From contig CBDUUP010000163.1 in assembly GCA_965370435.1 (NCBI GenBank), positions 1-9,403 on the forward strand: a stretch of 9,403 bases of DNA. Direction: 5' to 3'. The stretch is from CBDUUP01 sp965370435 (GTDB lineage: Bacteria > Chloroflexota > Anaerolineae > Anaerolineales > UBA11579). The position numbers and the translations under genes are program-made. The notes beneath the pieces were generated by a model, which saw only the letters and a program-made list of their open reading frames with translations, searched no databases and was not told where the DNA came from. Positions 1-6,058 of the stretch are shown here, in pieces; position 1 is the first letter of the stretch; each line of letters opens with the position of its first letter.

Positions 1-119
1 GTTTCGTGGTTATAATTTTTCATATGATTGTGCATACTTTGTTTGATATCTCTATTAGTGGTTAAAAATCTTCCCTATCAACCCCCCAGACCCGAATCGT
101 GAGCTATGTCCCTCAAAAT

Positions 120-137
120 ATGTGATATTTGTCACAT
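120..137. promoter_or_regulatory. CRP/FNR-superfamily-like operator palindrome
   Basis: Seen: ATGTGA (120-125), a six-base spacer, then TCACAT (132-137), a perfect inverted repeat. The inner TGTGA-N6-TCACA equals the textbook CRP consensus. Its centre (128.5) lies about 42 bp before the start point expected from the -10 box at 159-164, the position of class II activator sites. Inference: a CRP-family protein controls the cupin regulator downstream. The site is symmetric, so it could also serve a divergent gene left of the window. Which family member binds it in this organism is unknown. Confidence 0.55.
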
Positions 138-164
138 GTCCGCGACCTCAATTTTGGGTATGAT
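136..164 (+). promoter_or_regulatory. Putative promoter of the XRE-cupin regulator
   Basis: TATGAT at 159-164 matches the sigma70 -10 consensus at five of six positions. The hexamer 17 bp upstream (136-141, ATGTCC) is a poor -35 box and overlaps the edge of the CRP-like palindrome. A weak -35 beside an activator site is what an activator-dependent promoter usually looks like. The start point would be near 171. This is a motif match only. Confidence 0.35.
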
Positions 165-238
165 ATAGATGTCATTCGAGAATTCAGATTTTATTTATGG
201 ATTCCACTGTTTTGACAGTGAGAGGAGATTCAGGAACT

Positions 239-901
239 ATGTTCGATACCGAAGCTGTATCTGTTGACGTAGGCGCCCGCCTGCGTGAACTGCGAACCGC
301 GCGCGAACTATCCATGCGCGCCCTGGCTCGCGCCAGCGGACTCTCGGCCAACGCCCTGAGCATGATCGAGCGGGGGAAGAGTTCACCCTCCGTCAGCACC
401 TTATATAAATTGGCCGACACCCTGGGCGTCCCCATCACCGCCTTCTTCTCCGACCAGCCGCCCACCGATGAGATCGTTTTCGTCAAAGCTTCTGAACGCA
501 CCCGGGTGCCCTTCCGGCGCGGCCTCTGGGAGGGATTGGGCGGCGAGTTCTTCAAAGGGAGGGTGGAACCCTTCATGCTGACTCTCGAAAGCGGGGCCAG
601 CAGCGGGCCTTTCGGGATGGTCCACACCGGCCATGAATTCGTCCTTTGCTATCGGGGGCAGTTAGAATACCATATTGAGGGCGAGCGCTTCCTTCTGGAG
701 GCGGGCGACAGCCTGCTCTTTGCCGCCCACCTGCGCCACCGTTGGCGCAATCCCGGCAAGACGGTCACCAATTCTATGTTCGTCCTCTCTGGCTTTGCCG
801 AAGACGACAGCCCCGGTGAATACCATCTCTCCGCCACTAAAGATCAAGAGGAAGCGTGCGAAGAGGAGTTGGAGTTAGAAGAAATACCGGAAGAAGTTTA
901 A
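239..901 (+). CDS. XRE-family transcriptional regulator with C-terminal cupin domain
   Basis: A two-domain DNA-binding regulator of about 220 residues. Residues 12-70 form an XRE/Cro-type helix-turn-helix: the pattern LRELRTARELSMRALA, then SGLSANALSMIERG, then SPSVSTLYKLADTLGV is typical. Residues about 105-185 form a cupin barrel. It has the first-motif histidines in HTGHEFVLCYRG and the family-like ending HRWRNPG. The last 16 residues are strongly acidic. Family knowledge: such proteins sense a small molecule in the cupin and repress or activate nearby metabolic genes; the ligand cannot be read from sequence. I chose the ATG at 239 because GAGGAG (222-227) sits about 11 nt before it. An in-frame ATG at 197 would add 14 residues but has no Shine-Dalgarno. 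A CRP-like site precedes the gene, and about 500 bp of repeats separate it from proB, so control of proline genes is unproven. Confidence 0.9.
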   Translation: MFDTEAVSVDVGARLRELRTARELSMRALARASGLSANALSMIERGKSSPSVSTLYKLADTLGVPITAFFSDQPPTDEIVFVKASERTRVPFRRGLWEGLGGEFFKGRVEPFMLTLESGASSGPFGMVHTGHEFVLCYRGQLEYHIEGERFLLEAGDSLLFAAHLRHRWRNPGKTVTNSMFVLSGFAEDDSPGEYHLSATKDQEEACEEELELEEIPEEV

Positions 902-921
902 CGTTAGAACGTTTCAACGTT
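900..921. repeat. AACGTT octamer array, left copy
   Basis: The self-complementary hexamer AACGTT occurs at 900, 908 and 916, an exact 8-bp period with two-base spacers. The regulator's stop codon TAA (899-901) overlaps the first unit. The same octamer phrase recurs at 1216-1272, on the far side of the 172-bp element. Function unknown. Confidence 0.7.
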
Positions 922-981
922 GAAAAAAAACCTCCTAGTTACATAAACGCCGATTCCCCGCGTCAACGCGCTCATCAAAGT

Positions 982-1153
982 CGGGTGTATTTCAGTTTGG
1001 GGGTTTGAGTGACTAAAGTCACACAAACGTTTACGAAGTCGGCCTGCGCCGACTTGACGATGTTTTAGTCCGCCGAAGGGCGGACTACGCAGTTGTTGGT
1101 GCGACTTTAGTCGCTGTGTCGCGCGAATTTCCCCCAAAACTGAAATGCACCCG
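982..1153. mobile_element. MITE-like non-autonomous element with TIRs and 7-bp target duplication
   Basis: Seen: the left end (982-1003) and the reverse complement of the right end (1131-1153) agree over 22/23 bases with one substitution and one single-base gap; both contain CGGGTGYATTTCAGTTT and a run of G. The ends are flanked by identical TCAAAGT at 975-981 and 1154-1160, a 7-bp direct repeat (8 bp if the first element base is counted). Inside are two self-complementary boxes, GTGACTAAAGTCAC (1009-1022) and GCGACTTTAGTCGC (1101-1114), and two perfect hairpins, 1036-1055 (loop CTGC) and 1067-1086 (loop GAAG). There is no room for a transposase. Inference: a miniature element mobilised in trans by a DDE-type transposase elsewhere. 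I cannot assign an IS family from the ends. Confidence 0.75.
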
Positions 1154-1156
1154 TCA

Positions 1157-1187
1157 AAGTCCGCTGCAAGGCGGACTTCTTCTTTTT
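1157..1187 (+). terminator. Probable intrinsic terminator of the XRE-cupin gene
   Basis: A perfect 8-bp GC-rich stem, AAGTCCGC (1157-1164) with GCGGACTT (1171-1178) and loop TGCAAG, is followed by CTTCTTTTT. The left arm begins inside the right-hand target duplication. Before insertion of the 172-bp element the hairpin would have lain about 77 nt after the stop codon. The stem also resembles the AGTC hairpins inside that element, so it may instead be a relic of the same repeat family. Confidence 0.5.
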
Positions 1188-1215
1188 CGAGACCATTTTC
1201 CGCCGTCTCTACCCT

Positions 1216-1272
1216 CCAACCCACCAACCTTTAACGTTCCAACGCACCAACGTTTCCACGTTCCAACGTTTT
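1216..1272. repeat. CCAACGTT octamer array, right copy
   Basis: AACGTT-like units start at 1233, 1241, 1249, 1257 and 1265, an exact 8-bp period; three are perfect and two degenerate (AACGCA, CACGTT). Further degenerate CCAAC units precede them from 1216. The unit is CCAACGTT, the phrase also seen at 900-921. It lies 120 bp or more before proB, so a regulatory role is possible but nothing shows it. Confidence 0.7.
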
Positions 1273-1280
1273 GTGGTAAT

Positions 1281-1292
1281 CTTGTGCACAAG
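1281..1292. promoter_or_regulatory. 12-bp perfect palindrome upstream of proB
   Basis: CTTGTGCACAAG reads the same on both strands and lies just after the octamer array. It could be an operator or a chance short palindrome. There is no second copy in the window and no clear promoter beside it, so the call is weak. Confidence 0.25.
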
Positions 1293-1398
1293 TACGTAGC
1301 TGTGGACGCCTGACGCTATGCCAGAAAATTCCAGCTATGAACTCATTAAGCCATTATCTTTCGTAAATTTACTTAACCTGGTAGACCAAAAAAACCGC

Positions 1399-2505
1399 AT
1401 GTCTTTCCATCGAATTATCGTCAAACTTGGGACCTCAACTCTCACCGCCGGTACGCCCAATCTTTCCTTGCCCCATTTGATCGACCTGGTGCGTCAGATG
1501 ACGACCCTGCGCGCCGGCGGCAGCGAGGTTGTCCTGGTCTCTTCCGGGGCCATGATCGCAGGCAGCGAGGCCTTGAACTTTCCTGAGCTGCCCAAATTCA
1601 TCCCTGCCAAACAGATGTTGGCGGCAGTGGGACAACCCCGTCTGATGGCGGTGTACACTCAATTCTTTGGAATGTATGATGAAACTGTCGCCCAGGTGCT
1701 GCTCACCCGGGCGGACCTCTATGACCGCCGCCGTTATCTGAACGCCCGCAACACCCTGGAAGCCCTTCTGTCGCAGCAGGTTGTGCCCATTATCAATGAG
1801 AATGACGCCGTAGCGACGGAAGAGATCCGCCTGGGTGATAATGACAATCTCTCGGCTCTGGTGGCTACTCTCATCGAAGCCGATTTGCTCGTTTTGCTCA
1901 CCGACCAACCGGGCTTGTTCACCGCCGATCCGCGCCTGGATGCGGAAGCCGAACTCGTGGCCGAAGTGGCCGCCGGTGAGATCCCCGCCGAACTGTGGCG
2001 CGCCGCCGGAGGCTCCACTACGGGATTGGGCGTGGGCGGGATGCTGACGAAATTACAGGCCGCCGAGCTGGCCCGTCGCTCTGGGACCACAGTCGTGATC
2101 GCCCAGGGAGATGAACCGGACGTCTTGCTGCGCATTATGGGCGGTGAACCGGTAGGCACCCGCTTTCTTCCCACCCATACCGCCCTGGAGAGCCGTAAAC
2201 GGTACATCTTGGCCGGGGTCCAAACTTCCGGTGAAATTACAGTGGATGAGGGCGCGGTAGAAGCCCTCCGCCAGGGAGGCAGTTTGCTGTCGGTCGGGAT
2301 GGTGCAGGTAAATGGAGACTTTAGCCGCGGCGATACCGTCAAGGTCACTGACCCCTCTGGAAAAGAGGTCGCCCGCGGCCTGGTCAATTATGCTGAGGGT
2401 GACCTCGCTCGCCTCTGCGGCCACCAATCGGGGGACATTGAACGCCTTCTGGGCTACTCTTACGGCGACGAAGTCATCCACCGCAACAACATGGTGTTAT
2501 TGTGA
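1399..2505 (+). CDS. proB: Glutamate 5-kinase (ProB)
   Basis: Cytoplasmic enzyme for the first step of proline synthesis: ATP-dependent phosphorylation of L-glutamate to gamma-glutamyl phosphate, which passes to ProA. Counting from the ATG at 1399, the amino-acid-kinase domain opens with IIVKLGTS (residues 6-13), then VSSGA (47-51), PIINENDAV (130-138) and LGDNDNLSA (from 145), followed by LLTDQPGLFTADPR and a glycine-rich GVGGMLTK segment. The C-terminal part, about 280-368, fits the PUA domain common in bacterial ProB. From 1399 the length is 368 residues, the usual family size, and the N-terminus matches the family start. An in-frame ATG at 1318 would add 27 residues of atypical, AT-rich coding; neither start has a strong Shine-Dalgarno. 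proA follows after 192 bp. Feedback inhibition by proline is known for the family but cannot be judged here. Confidence 0.96.
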   Translation: MSFHRIIVKLGTSTLTAGTPNLSLPHLIDLVRQMTTLRAGGSEVVLVSSGAMIAGSEALNFPELPKFIPAKQMLAAVGQPRLMAVYTQFFGMYDETVAQVLLTRADLYDRRRYLNARNTLEALLSQQVVPIINENDAVATEEIRLGDNDNLSALVATLIEADLLVLLTDQPGLFTADPRLDAEAELVAEVAAGEIPAELWRAAGGSTTGLGVGGMLTKLQAAELARRSGTTVVIAQGDEPDVLLRIMGGEPVGTRFLPTHTALESRKRYILAGVQTSGEITVDEGAVEALRQGGSLLSVGMVQVNGDFSRGDTVKVTDPSGKEVARGLVNYAEGDLARLCGHQSGDIERLLGYSYGDEVIHRNNMVLL

Positions 2506-2605
2506 AGTCATTCCGTCAATCATCGTCCCCGTTATGGGAGCATATCAATTTGGGTGAGCGGATAACCACATCGAATAACACAAGCAATGAATTTACCGCG
2601 ACACC

Positions 2606-2669
2606 GCGACGAAAGTCGCCATTAGTCGGCGAAGGCCGACTTCGCAAATGTTGGCGCGACTTTAGTCGC
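2606..2669. repeat. Hairpin repeat module related to the 172-bp element
   Basis: In the proB-proA gap, GCGACGAAAGTCGC (2606-2619) and GCGACTTTAGTCGC (2656-2669) are inverted copies with one mismatch. They flank a perfect hairpin AGTCGGC-GAAG-GCCGACT (2624-2641). The right half, 2624-2670, aligns with 1067-1115 in the element upstream of proB: same order, same GAAG loop, same TGTTGG before the box. Stem bases differ on both arms so that pairing is kept. I see no TIRs or target duplication here. It may be a decayed copy or an RNA structure in the proBA transcript. Confidence 0.65.
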
Positions 2670-2697
2670 TAACCCCCTCGTTATTGGAGCGTGAGAA

Positions 2698-3954
2698 ATG
2701 TTAGAAAAAATGGGAACTCAGGCCAGGACGGCCGCCCGCCAACTGGCCCTCGCCGCCACCGAACAAAAGGACGCCGCCCTCCTGGAACTTGCCGATCAAC
2801 TCTGGCTTCAACGCGAAGCAGTCCTGAATGCTAACCGGTTGGATGTGGACGCCGGAAGCCAGGCTGGACTCACCCCAGCGTTACTTGACCGTCTGACCCT
2901 GACCCCCGACCGCCTCCAAGGGATGGCGGCCGGTTTGCAGAGAGTCGCCGCATTGGCGGACCCTATCGGCGAACCCTTTGACGAACGCGCCTTGCCCAAC
3001 GGCCTCCAGGTGCGCAAGCAGCGCGTCCCGCTGGGGGTTTTGGCCGTGATCTACGAAGCGCGCCCCAACGTCACGGTGGACGTGGCTGGCCTGGCCTTGA
3101 AAACCGGCAACGCCGTCATCCTGCGGGGGAGCGGCGAAACGTTGAATTCCAACCAGGCTCTGGTGAAGATCATCCGCCAGGCCATAGAACAATCCGGCCT
3201 GCCCGCCGACGCCGTTCAGTTCATTGATGATCCTGACCGGGCGCGGGTGGCTGAACTGCTGAAAATGCACGCCACTATTGATATGCTCATCCCCCGCGGC
3301 GGCGCGGCCCTGCACAAATATTGCCGGGAGAACAGCCTCATTCCGGTGATAACCGGGGGGATCGGAATCTGCCATCTATACGTGGACCAGTCGGCCGACC
3401 TGGAGGCGGCCCTGAAGATCATCCGCAACGCCAAGATTCAACGCCCTTCGGTGTGCAATGCCCTGGATACGGCCTTGGTCCATCGCGCCGCGGCTGAAGA
3501 GTTTCTCCCCCGTTTGGTTGAAACCCTCGCCCAGGATGGAGTCGAATTTCGAGTCTCCCAATCGGCCCAACAGTTTCTGCCGCCAGTTGAAAATGATCTG
3601 GTTCAATCTGCGGGACCGGACGACTTTGACACCGAGTGGCTGGCGCTCATTCTGGGTGTGAAAGTGGTGGATAGTTTGGAGGAAGCGATGGGCCACATCG
3701 CCGCGCACAGCACAGGCCACTCAGACGGCATCCTGACCCGCAGCGACGAAAACGCCAAGCGTTTTGTCTCCGAGGTGGATTCGGCCGCCGTTTACGTCAA
3801 TGCCAGCACCCGCTTCACCGACGGCGGTCAATTGGGGCTGGGAGCGGAGATAGCCATCTCCACCCAACGCCTCCACGCCCGAGGTCCTATGGGCCTGCGA
3901 GAACTGACCACCTATAAATGGGTGATTGAGGGGCAAAACCACATCCGGGAATAA
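2698..3954 (+). CDS. proA: Gamma-glutamyl phosphate reductase (ProA)
   Basis: Cytoplasmic NADPH-dependent enzyme reducing gamma-glutamyl phosphate to glutamate 5-semialdehyde, which cyclises to the proline precursor P5C. It is 418 residues, the normal family length, with an aldehyde-dehydrogenase-like fold. Visible family signatures in order: VPLGVLAVIYEARPNVTVD, LKTGNAVILRGSGE, the PRGGAALHKY segment, IPVITGGIGICHLYVD, and the active-site block RPSVCNALDTALVH with catalytic cysteine at residue 253. Near the end, VNASTRFTDGGQLGLGAEI and STQRLHARGPMGL are also typical. The ATG at 2698 has GGAG at 2686-2689, 8 nt upstream. A second ATG ten bases downstream is in the same frame but worse placed. 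It probably shares a transcript with proB, though the 192-bp spacer with repeat hairpins is unusually long for a proBA pair. proC is not in the window. Confidence 0.97.
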   Translation: MLEKMGTQARTAARQLALAATEQKDAALLELADQLWLQREAVLNANRLDVDAGSQAGLTPALLDRLTLTPDRLQGMAAGLQRVAALADPIGEPFDERALPNGLQVRKQRVPLGVLAVIYEARPNVTVDVAGLALKTGNAVILRGSGETLNSNQALVKIIRQAIEQSGLPADAVQFIDDPDRARVAELLKMHATIDMLIPRGGAALHKYCRENSLIPVITGGIGICHLYVDQSADLEAALKIIRNAKIQRPSVCNALDTALVHRAAAEEFLPRLVETLAQDGVEFRVSQSAQQFLPPVENDLVQSAGPDDFDTEWLALILGVKVVDSLEEAMGHIAAHSTGHSDGILTRSDENAKRFVSEVDSAAVYVNASTRFTDGGQLGLGAEIAISTQRLHARGPMGLRELTTYKWVIEGQNHIRE

Positions 3955-3995
3955 AGCCGGACTTTCTTGGCGTGGAAACGTGACCAAAGAAGGAA

Positions 3996-4022
3996 TTGCC
4001 TGCGGGGGGGATGCGGTATAAT
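3996..4022 (+). promoter_or_regulatory. Putative sigma70 promoter of the mutase-subunit operon
   Basis: TATAAT at 4017-4022 is a perfect -10 hexamer, with TTGCCT (3996-4001) as a -35 candidate. The spacer is only 15 bp, shorter than the optimal 17. A start point near 4029 would leave a leader of about 27 nt before the ATG at 4056, enough for the GGAGG at 4047-4051. It argues against extending the downstream gene to a TTG at 3996, since the -10 box would then be inside the coding region. Confidence 0.55.
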
Positions 4023-4055
4023 TTACCTGATTATGTCTGTTTCCTCGGAGGAAGT

Positions 4056-4469
4056 ATGCCTGAAGAACCCATGATTCGCGTCCTGGTCGCCAAACCCGGC
4101 TTGGACGGCCATGACCGCGGCGCAAAAATTGTGGCCCGCGCCCTGCGCGACGCCGGGATGGAGGTCATCTACACCGGCCTGCGCCAAACCCCCGAAATGA
4201 TCGCCGAAGCCGCCTTGCAGGAAGACGTGCAGGTGGTCGGCCTTTCGATCCTCTCCGGCGCCCACATGGCTCTGGCCCCCCGCGTCCTCGAACTGCTTAA
4301 GGCCAACGGCCAGGAGCACGTCAAGGTATTTTTAGGCGGCATCGTCCCCGATGAAGACGTTCCCCGCCTGACCGAATTGGGCGTCACCGGGGTCTACGGC
4401 CCTGGCGCCTCCACCCAAGATATTGTCAAAGACATCCGCCAGGCTGTGCTGGGTGAAACTGCCGCCTGA
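4056..4469 (+). CDS. Cobalamin-binding small subunit of methylmalonyl-CoA-type mutase
   Basis: A 137-residue stand-alone B12-binding domain (the protein often named mcmA2). It carries the full base-off/His-on signature: DGHDRG (residues 17-22, His19 being the lower cobalt ligand), S64-x-L66 in GLSILSG, and GG at 94-95 in FLGGIVPDED. Established for the family: it joins a separate catalytic alpha subunit to interconvert methylmalonyl-CoA and succinyl-CoA; related splits exist for isobutyryl-CoA and other acyl-CoA mutases, so the substrate is not fixed by this half. The catalytic subunit and the epimerase are absent from the window. I chose the ATG at 4056 because GGAGG (4047-4051) lies just upstream. 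meaB follows 18 nt after the stop, consistent with a mutase role. Confidence 0.93.
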   Translation: MPEEPMIRVLVAKPGLDGHDRGAKIVARALRDAGMEVIYTGLRQTPEMIAEAALQEDVQVVGLSILSGAHMALAPRVLELLKANGQEHVKVFLGGIVPDEDVPRLTELGVTGVYGPGASTQDIVKDIRQAVLGETAA

Positions 4470-4487
4470 CAGTCATAAGGACATTTT

Positions 4488-5504
4488 ATGATGTCTCTGA
4501 CCCAATCCATCCTCTCCGGCGACCGGCTTTCGCTCTCCCGCCTGCTCTCCCAGGTGGAGAACGGCACCCCGTCAGGGCGGGAAACCTTGAGCGAACTGTT
4601 CTCCCACACCGGCCAGGCCCACCTGATCGGCGTGACTGGCGCGCCGGGCACCGGAAAATCCTCCCTCGTAAACCAGCTAGCATACTATTATCGCAATCCC
4701 CCCGCCGGAGAAGAACCCCGCAAGATCGCCATCGTCGCGGTGGACCCCTCCAGCCCTTTCACCGGCGGCGCGGTCCTGGGAGACCGCATCCGCATGCGCG
4801 ACCTCTCCGGCGACCCCGGCGTCTTCATCCGCTCTATGGCCTCTCGGGGCAACCTGGGCGGCCTCGCCAATACCACCGCCGGTCTGGTGCAGGCCTTTGA
4901 TGCGGCCGGTTTTGAGATCGTCCTGATCGAAACCGTGGGCGCAGGCCAGGCCGAGGTGGACGTGGCCCGGCTGGCTCACACGACCCTGGTAGTGGAAGCC
5001 CCCGGTCTGGGCGACGATATCCAGGCCATCAAAGCCGGCATCCTGGAGATCGCCGACATCTTGGTGGTCAACAAAGCTGACCGCCCCGGCGTCGAGAGCG
5101 CCGAGCGGGCGCTCAAGGGTATGCTCCAACTGGCCCACCCGGTCCGCCGAGAATATAAAGATCACCACTCCGAAGCCGCCCCGCTCCCCATAGACCCGGA
5201 TGAAAAAATCTGGTCGCCGCCCATACTCCGCACCATCGCCACCGGGAACGAAGGCATCCCCCAACTGGTGGAAGCTATCGCCCAGCACCGTCAATACCTG
5301 GAAGAGACCGGCGGCTTGCAGCATCGGGAACGCATCCGGCTTCAATTTGAATTGGACAACCTGCTTCAAGACCGCCTGGTCTCGAAATGGCGTGAGACCG
5401 TCGCCGAGGGCCAATACGGGGAGGTTTTGGACAAACTGGTCAACCGGGCAATCTCTCCCCATCAGGCTGTCACAATTTTGTTGAACGGAGGCAACCCGCC
5501 ATGA
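4488..5504 (+). CDS. meaB: MeaB/ArgK-type GTPase, chaperone of B12-dependent mutase
   Basis: A 338-residue P-loop GTPase of the MeaB/ArgK (MMAA) family, which couples GTP hydrolysis to adenosylcobalamin loading and protects acyl-CoA mutases from inactivation. Seen: Walker A GAPGTGKS (residues 51-58), the family-specific VDPSSPFTGGAVLGDRIRM (from 85), G3 ETVGAGQ (from 148) and G4 NKAD (195-198). The segment APGLGDDIQAIKAG is the MeaB-type counterpart of the usual PGxGDELQ stretch. The C-terminal helical part (about 270-338) would be the dimerisation region. Start: ATG 4488 has AAGGA (4477-4481) 6 nt upstream; the next codon is also ATG (4491), 9 nt away and equally possible. It overlaps the following GNAT gene by 4 nt (ATGA). 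The old label 'LAO/AO transport ATPase' for this family is misleading. Confidence 0.96.
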   Translation: MMSLTQSILSGDRLSLSRLLSQVENGTPSGRETLSELFSHTGQAHLIGVTGAPGTGKSSLVNQLAYYYRNPPAGEEPRKIAIVAVDPSSPFTGGAVLGDRIRMRDLSGDPGVFIRSMASRGNLGGLANTTAGLVQAFDAAGFEIVLIETVGAGQAEVDVARLAHTTLVVEAPGLGDDIQAIKAGILEIADILVVNKADRPGVESAERALKGMLQLAHPVRREYKDHHSEAAPLPIDPDEKIWSPPILRTIATGNEGIPQLVEAIAQHRQYLEETGGLQHRERIRLQFELDNLLQDRLVSKWRETVAEGQYGEVLDKLVNRAISPHQAVTILLNGGNPP

Positions 5505-6058
5505 TCGTCGGAGAGCGCATCCGTTTTCGAGCCATCGAGAGGGAAGATCTGCCCCATTTCGTCGAATGGCTAAACGACCCCGAAGTGACCGCCGGGCTGG
5601 CCCTCTTCTTGCCCATGTCTTTGGCCCAAGAGGAAGGTTGGTTTGAGGGCATCCTCAAACGCCCCCCCGACGAACAACCCCTGGTGATCGAGATCCGTCA
5701 GGGAGAAGATTGGCTGATGATCGGCAACCTCGGCCTCTTCGATTTCGACCGGCGCAACCGCAGCGCGGAAGTGGGCATCGTCATCGGCGCCAAAGAATAT
5801 TGGAACCAGGGCTACGGCGCCGAGGCTATGGACCTGATCCTGCGGCATGCCTTCAACACCCTCAACTTGCACCGCGTCTCCCTGCGGGTCTTTGCCAGCA
5901 ACCCCCGCGCCCTCCGGACTTACCAGAAATCCGGCTTCGTCCACGAAGGCGTCCAGCGCCAGGCCGAGTTCCAGGGCGGGCAATACGTAGATGTGAACCT
6001 GATGAGCGTGCTGCGTTCCGAATGGATAGATCCCCAATCAGGAGAAGGTGATGACTAA
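5501..6058 (+). CDS. GNAT family N-acetyltransferase, RimJ/RimL-like
   Basis: A 185-residue single-domain acetyltransferase that should transfer acetyl from acetyl-CoA to an amine. The N-terminus GERIRFRAIEREDLPHFVEW is typical of the Acetyltransf_3/RimJ-RimL group. The acetyl-CoA pyrophosphate loop is seen as EVGIVIGAKEYWNQGYGAEA, with the Q-G-Y-G-A motif at residues 103-107. Towards the C-terminus come LNLHRVSLRVFASNPRALRTY and KSGFVHEG, the usual strand-helix-strand of the fold. The substrate (protein N-terminus, antibiotic, polyamine or other) cannot be inferred. The start ATG 5501 has GGAGG (5487-5491) 9 nt upstream and overlaps the meaB stop; its own end overlaps prs by 8 nt. Translation coupling with both neighbours is therefore likely. 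Confidence 0.9.
   Translation: MIVGERIRFRAIEREDLPHFVEWLNDPEVTAGLALFLPMSLAQEEGWFEGILKRPPDEQPLVIEIRQGEDWLMIGNLGLFDFDRRNRSAEVGIVIGAKEYWNQGYGAEAMDLILRHAFNTLNLHRVSLRVFASNPRALRTYQKSGFVHEGVQRQAEFQGGQYVDVNLMSVLRSEWIDPQSGEGDD

Larger units (their letters stand above)
902..1398. other. Gene-free composite repeat region between the regulator and proB
   Basis: This stretch holds no convincing coding sequence; the open frames in it are short, shifted and run across hairpins and repeats. In order it contains the tail of an octamer array, the 172-bp inverted-repeat element with its target duplication, a terminator-like hairpin, a second octamer array and a 12-bp palindrome. In 1318-1398 there is an in-frame extension of proB that I consider probably non-coding. 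I could not place a convincing -10/-35 pair for proB. Confidence 0.65.

Noticed and set aside
1..117. AT-rich left edge with a TATAAT at 11-16
   Set aside because: Any -35 box would lie outside the window and no gene in the window would be served; too little sequence to call.
904..1313. Short open frames on both strands between the regulator and proB
   Set aside because: They run through inverted repeats, hairpins and octamer arrays, lack ribosome binding sites and show no recognisable protein.
2554..2566. GTGAGCGGATAAC, identical to 13 bases of the E. coli lac operator
   Set aside because: The flanks do not match the rest of the operator, the stretch is not palindromic here and there is no LacI-type gene or promoter beside it. 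Most likely coincidence.
3944..3967. TCCGG/CCGGA hairpin followed by CTTTCTT at the end of proA as a terminator
   Set aside because: A five-pair stem with an eight-base loop that overlaps the stop codon and an interrupted T tract is too weak to call.
3996..4055. Upstream TTG start extending the B12-binding subunit by 20 residues
   Set aside because: A perfect TATAAT lies inside the extension and a GGAGG box directly serves the ATG at 4056; the extra residues do not fit the family N-terminus.
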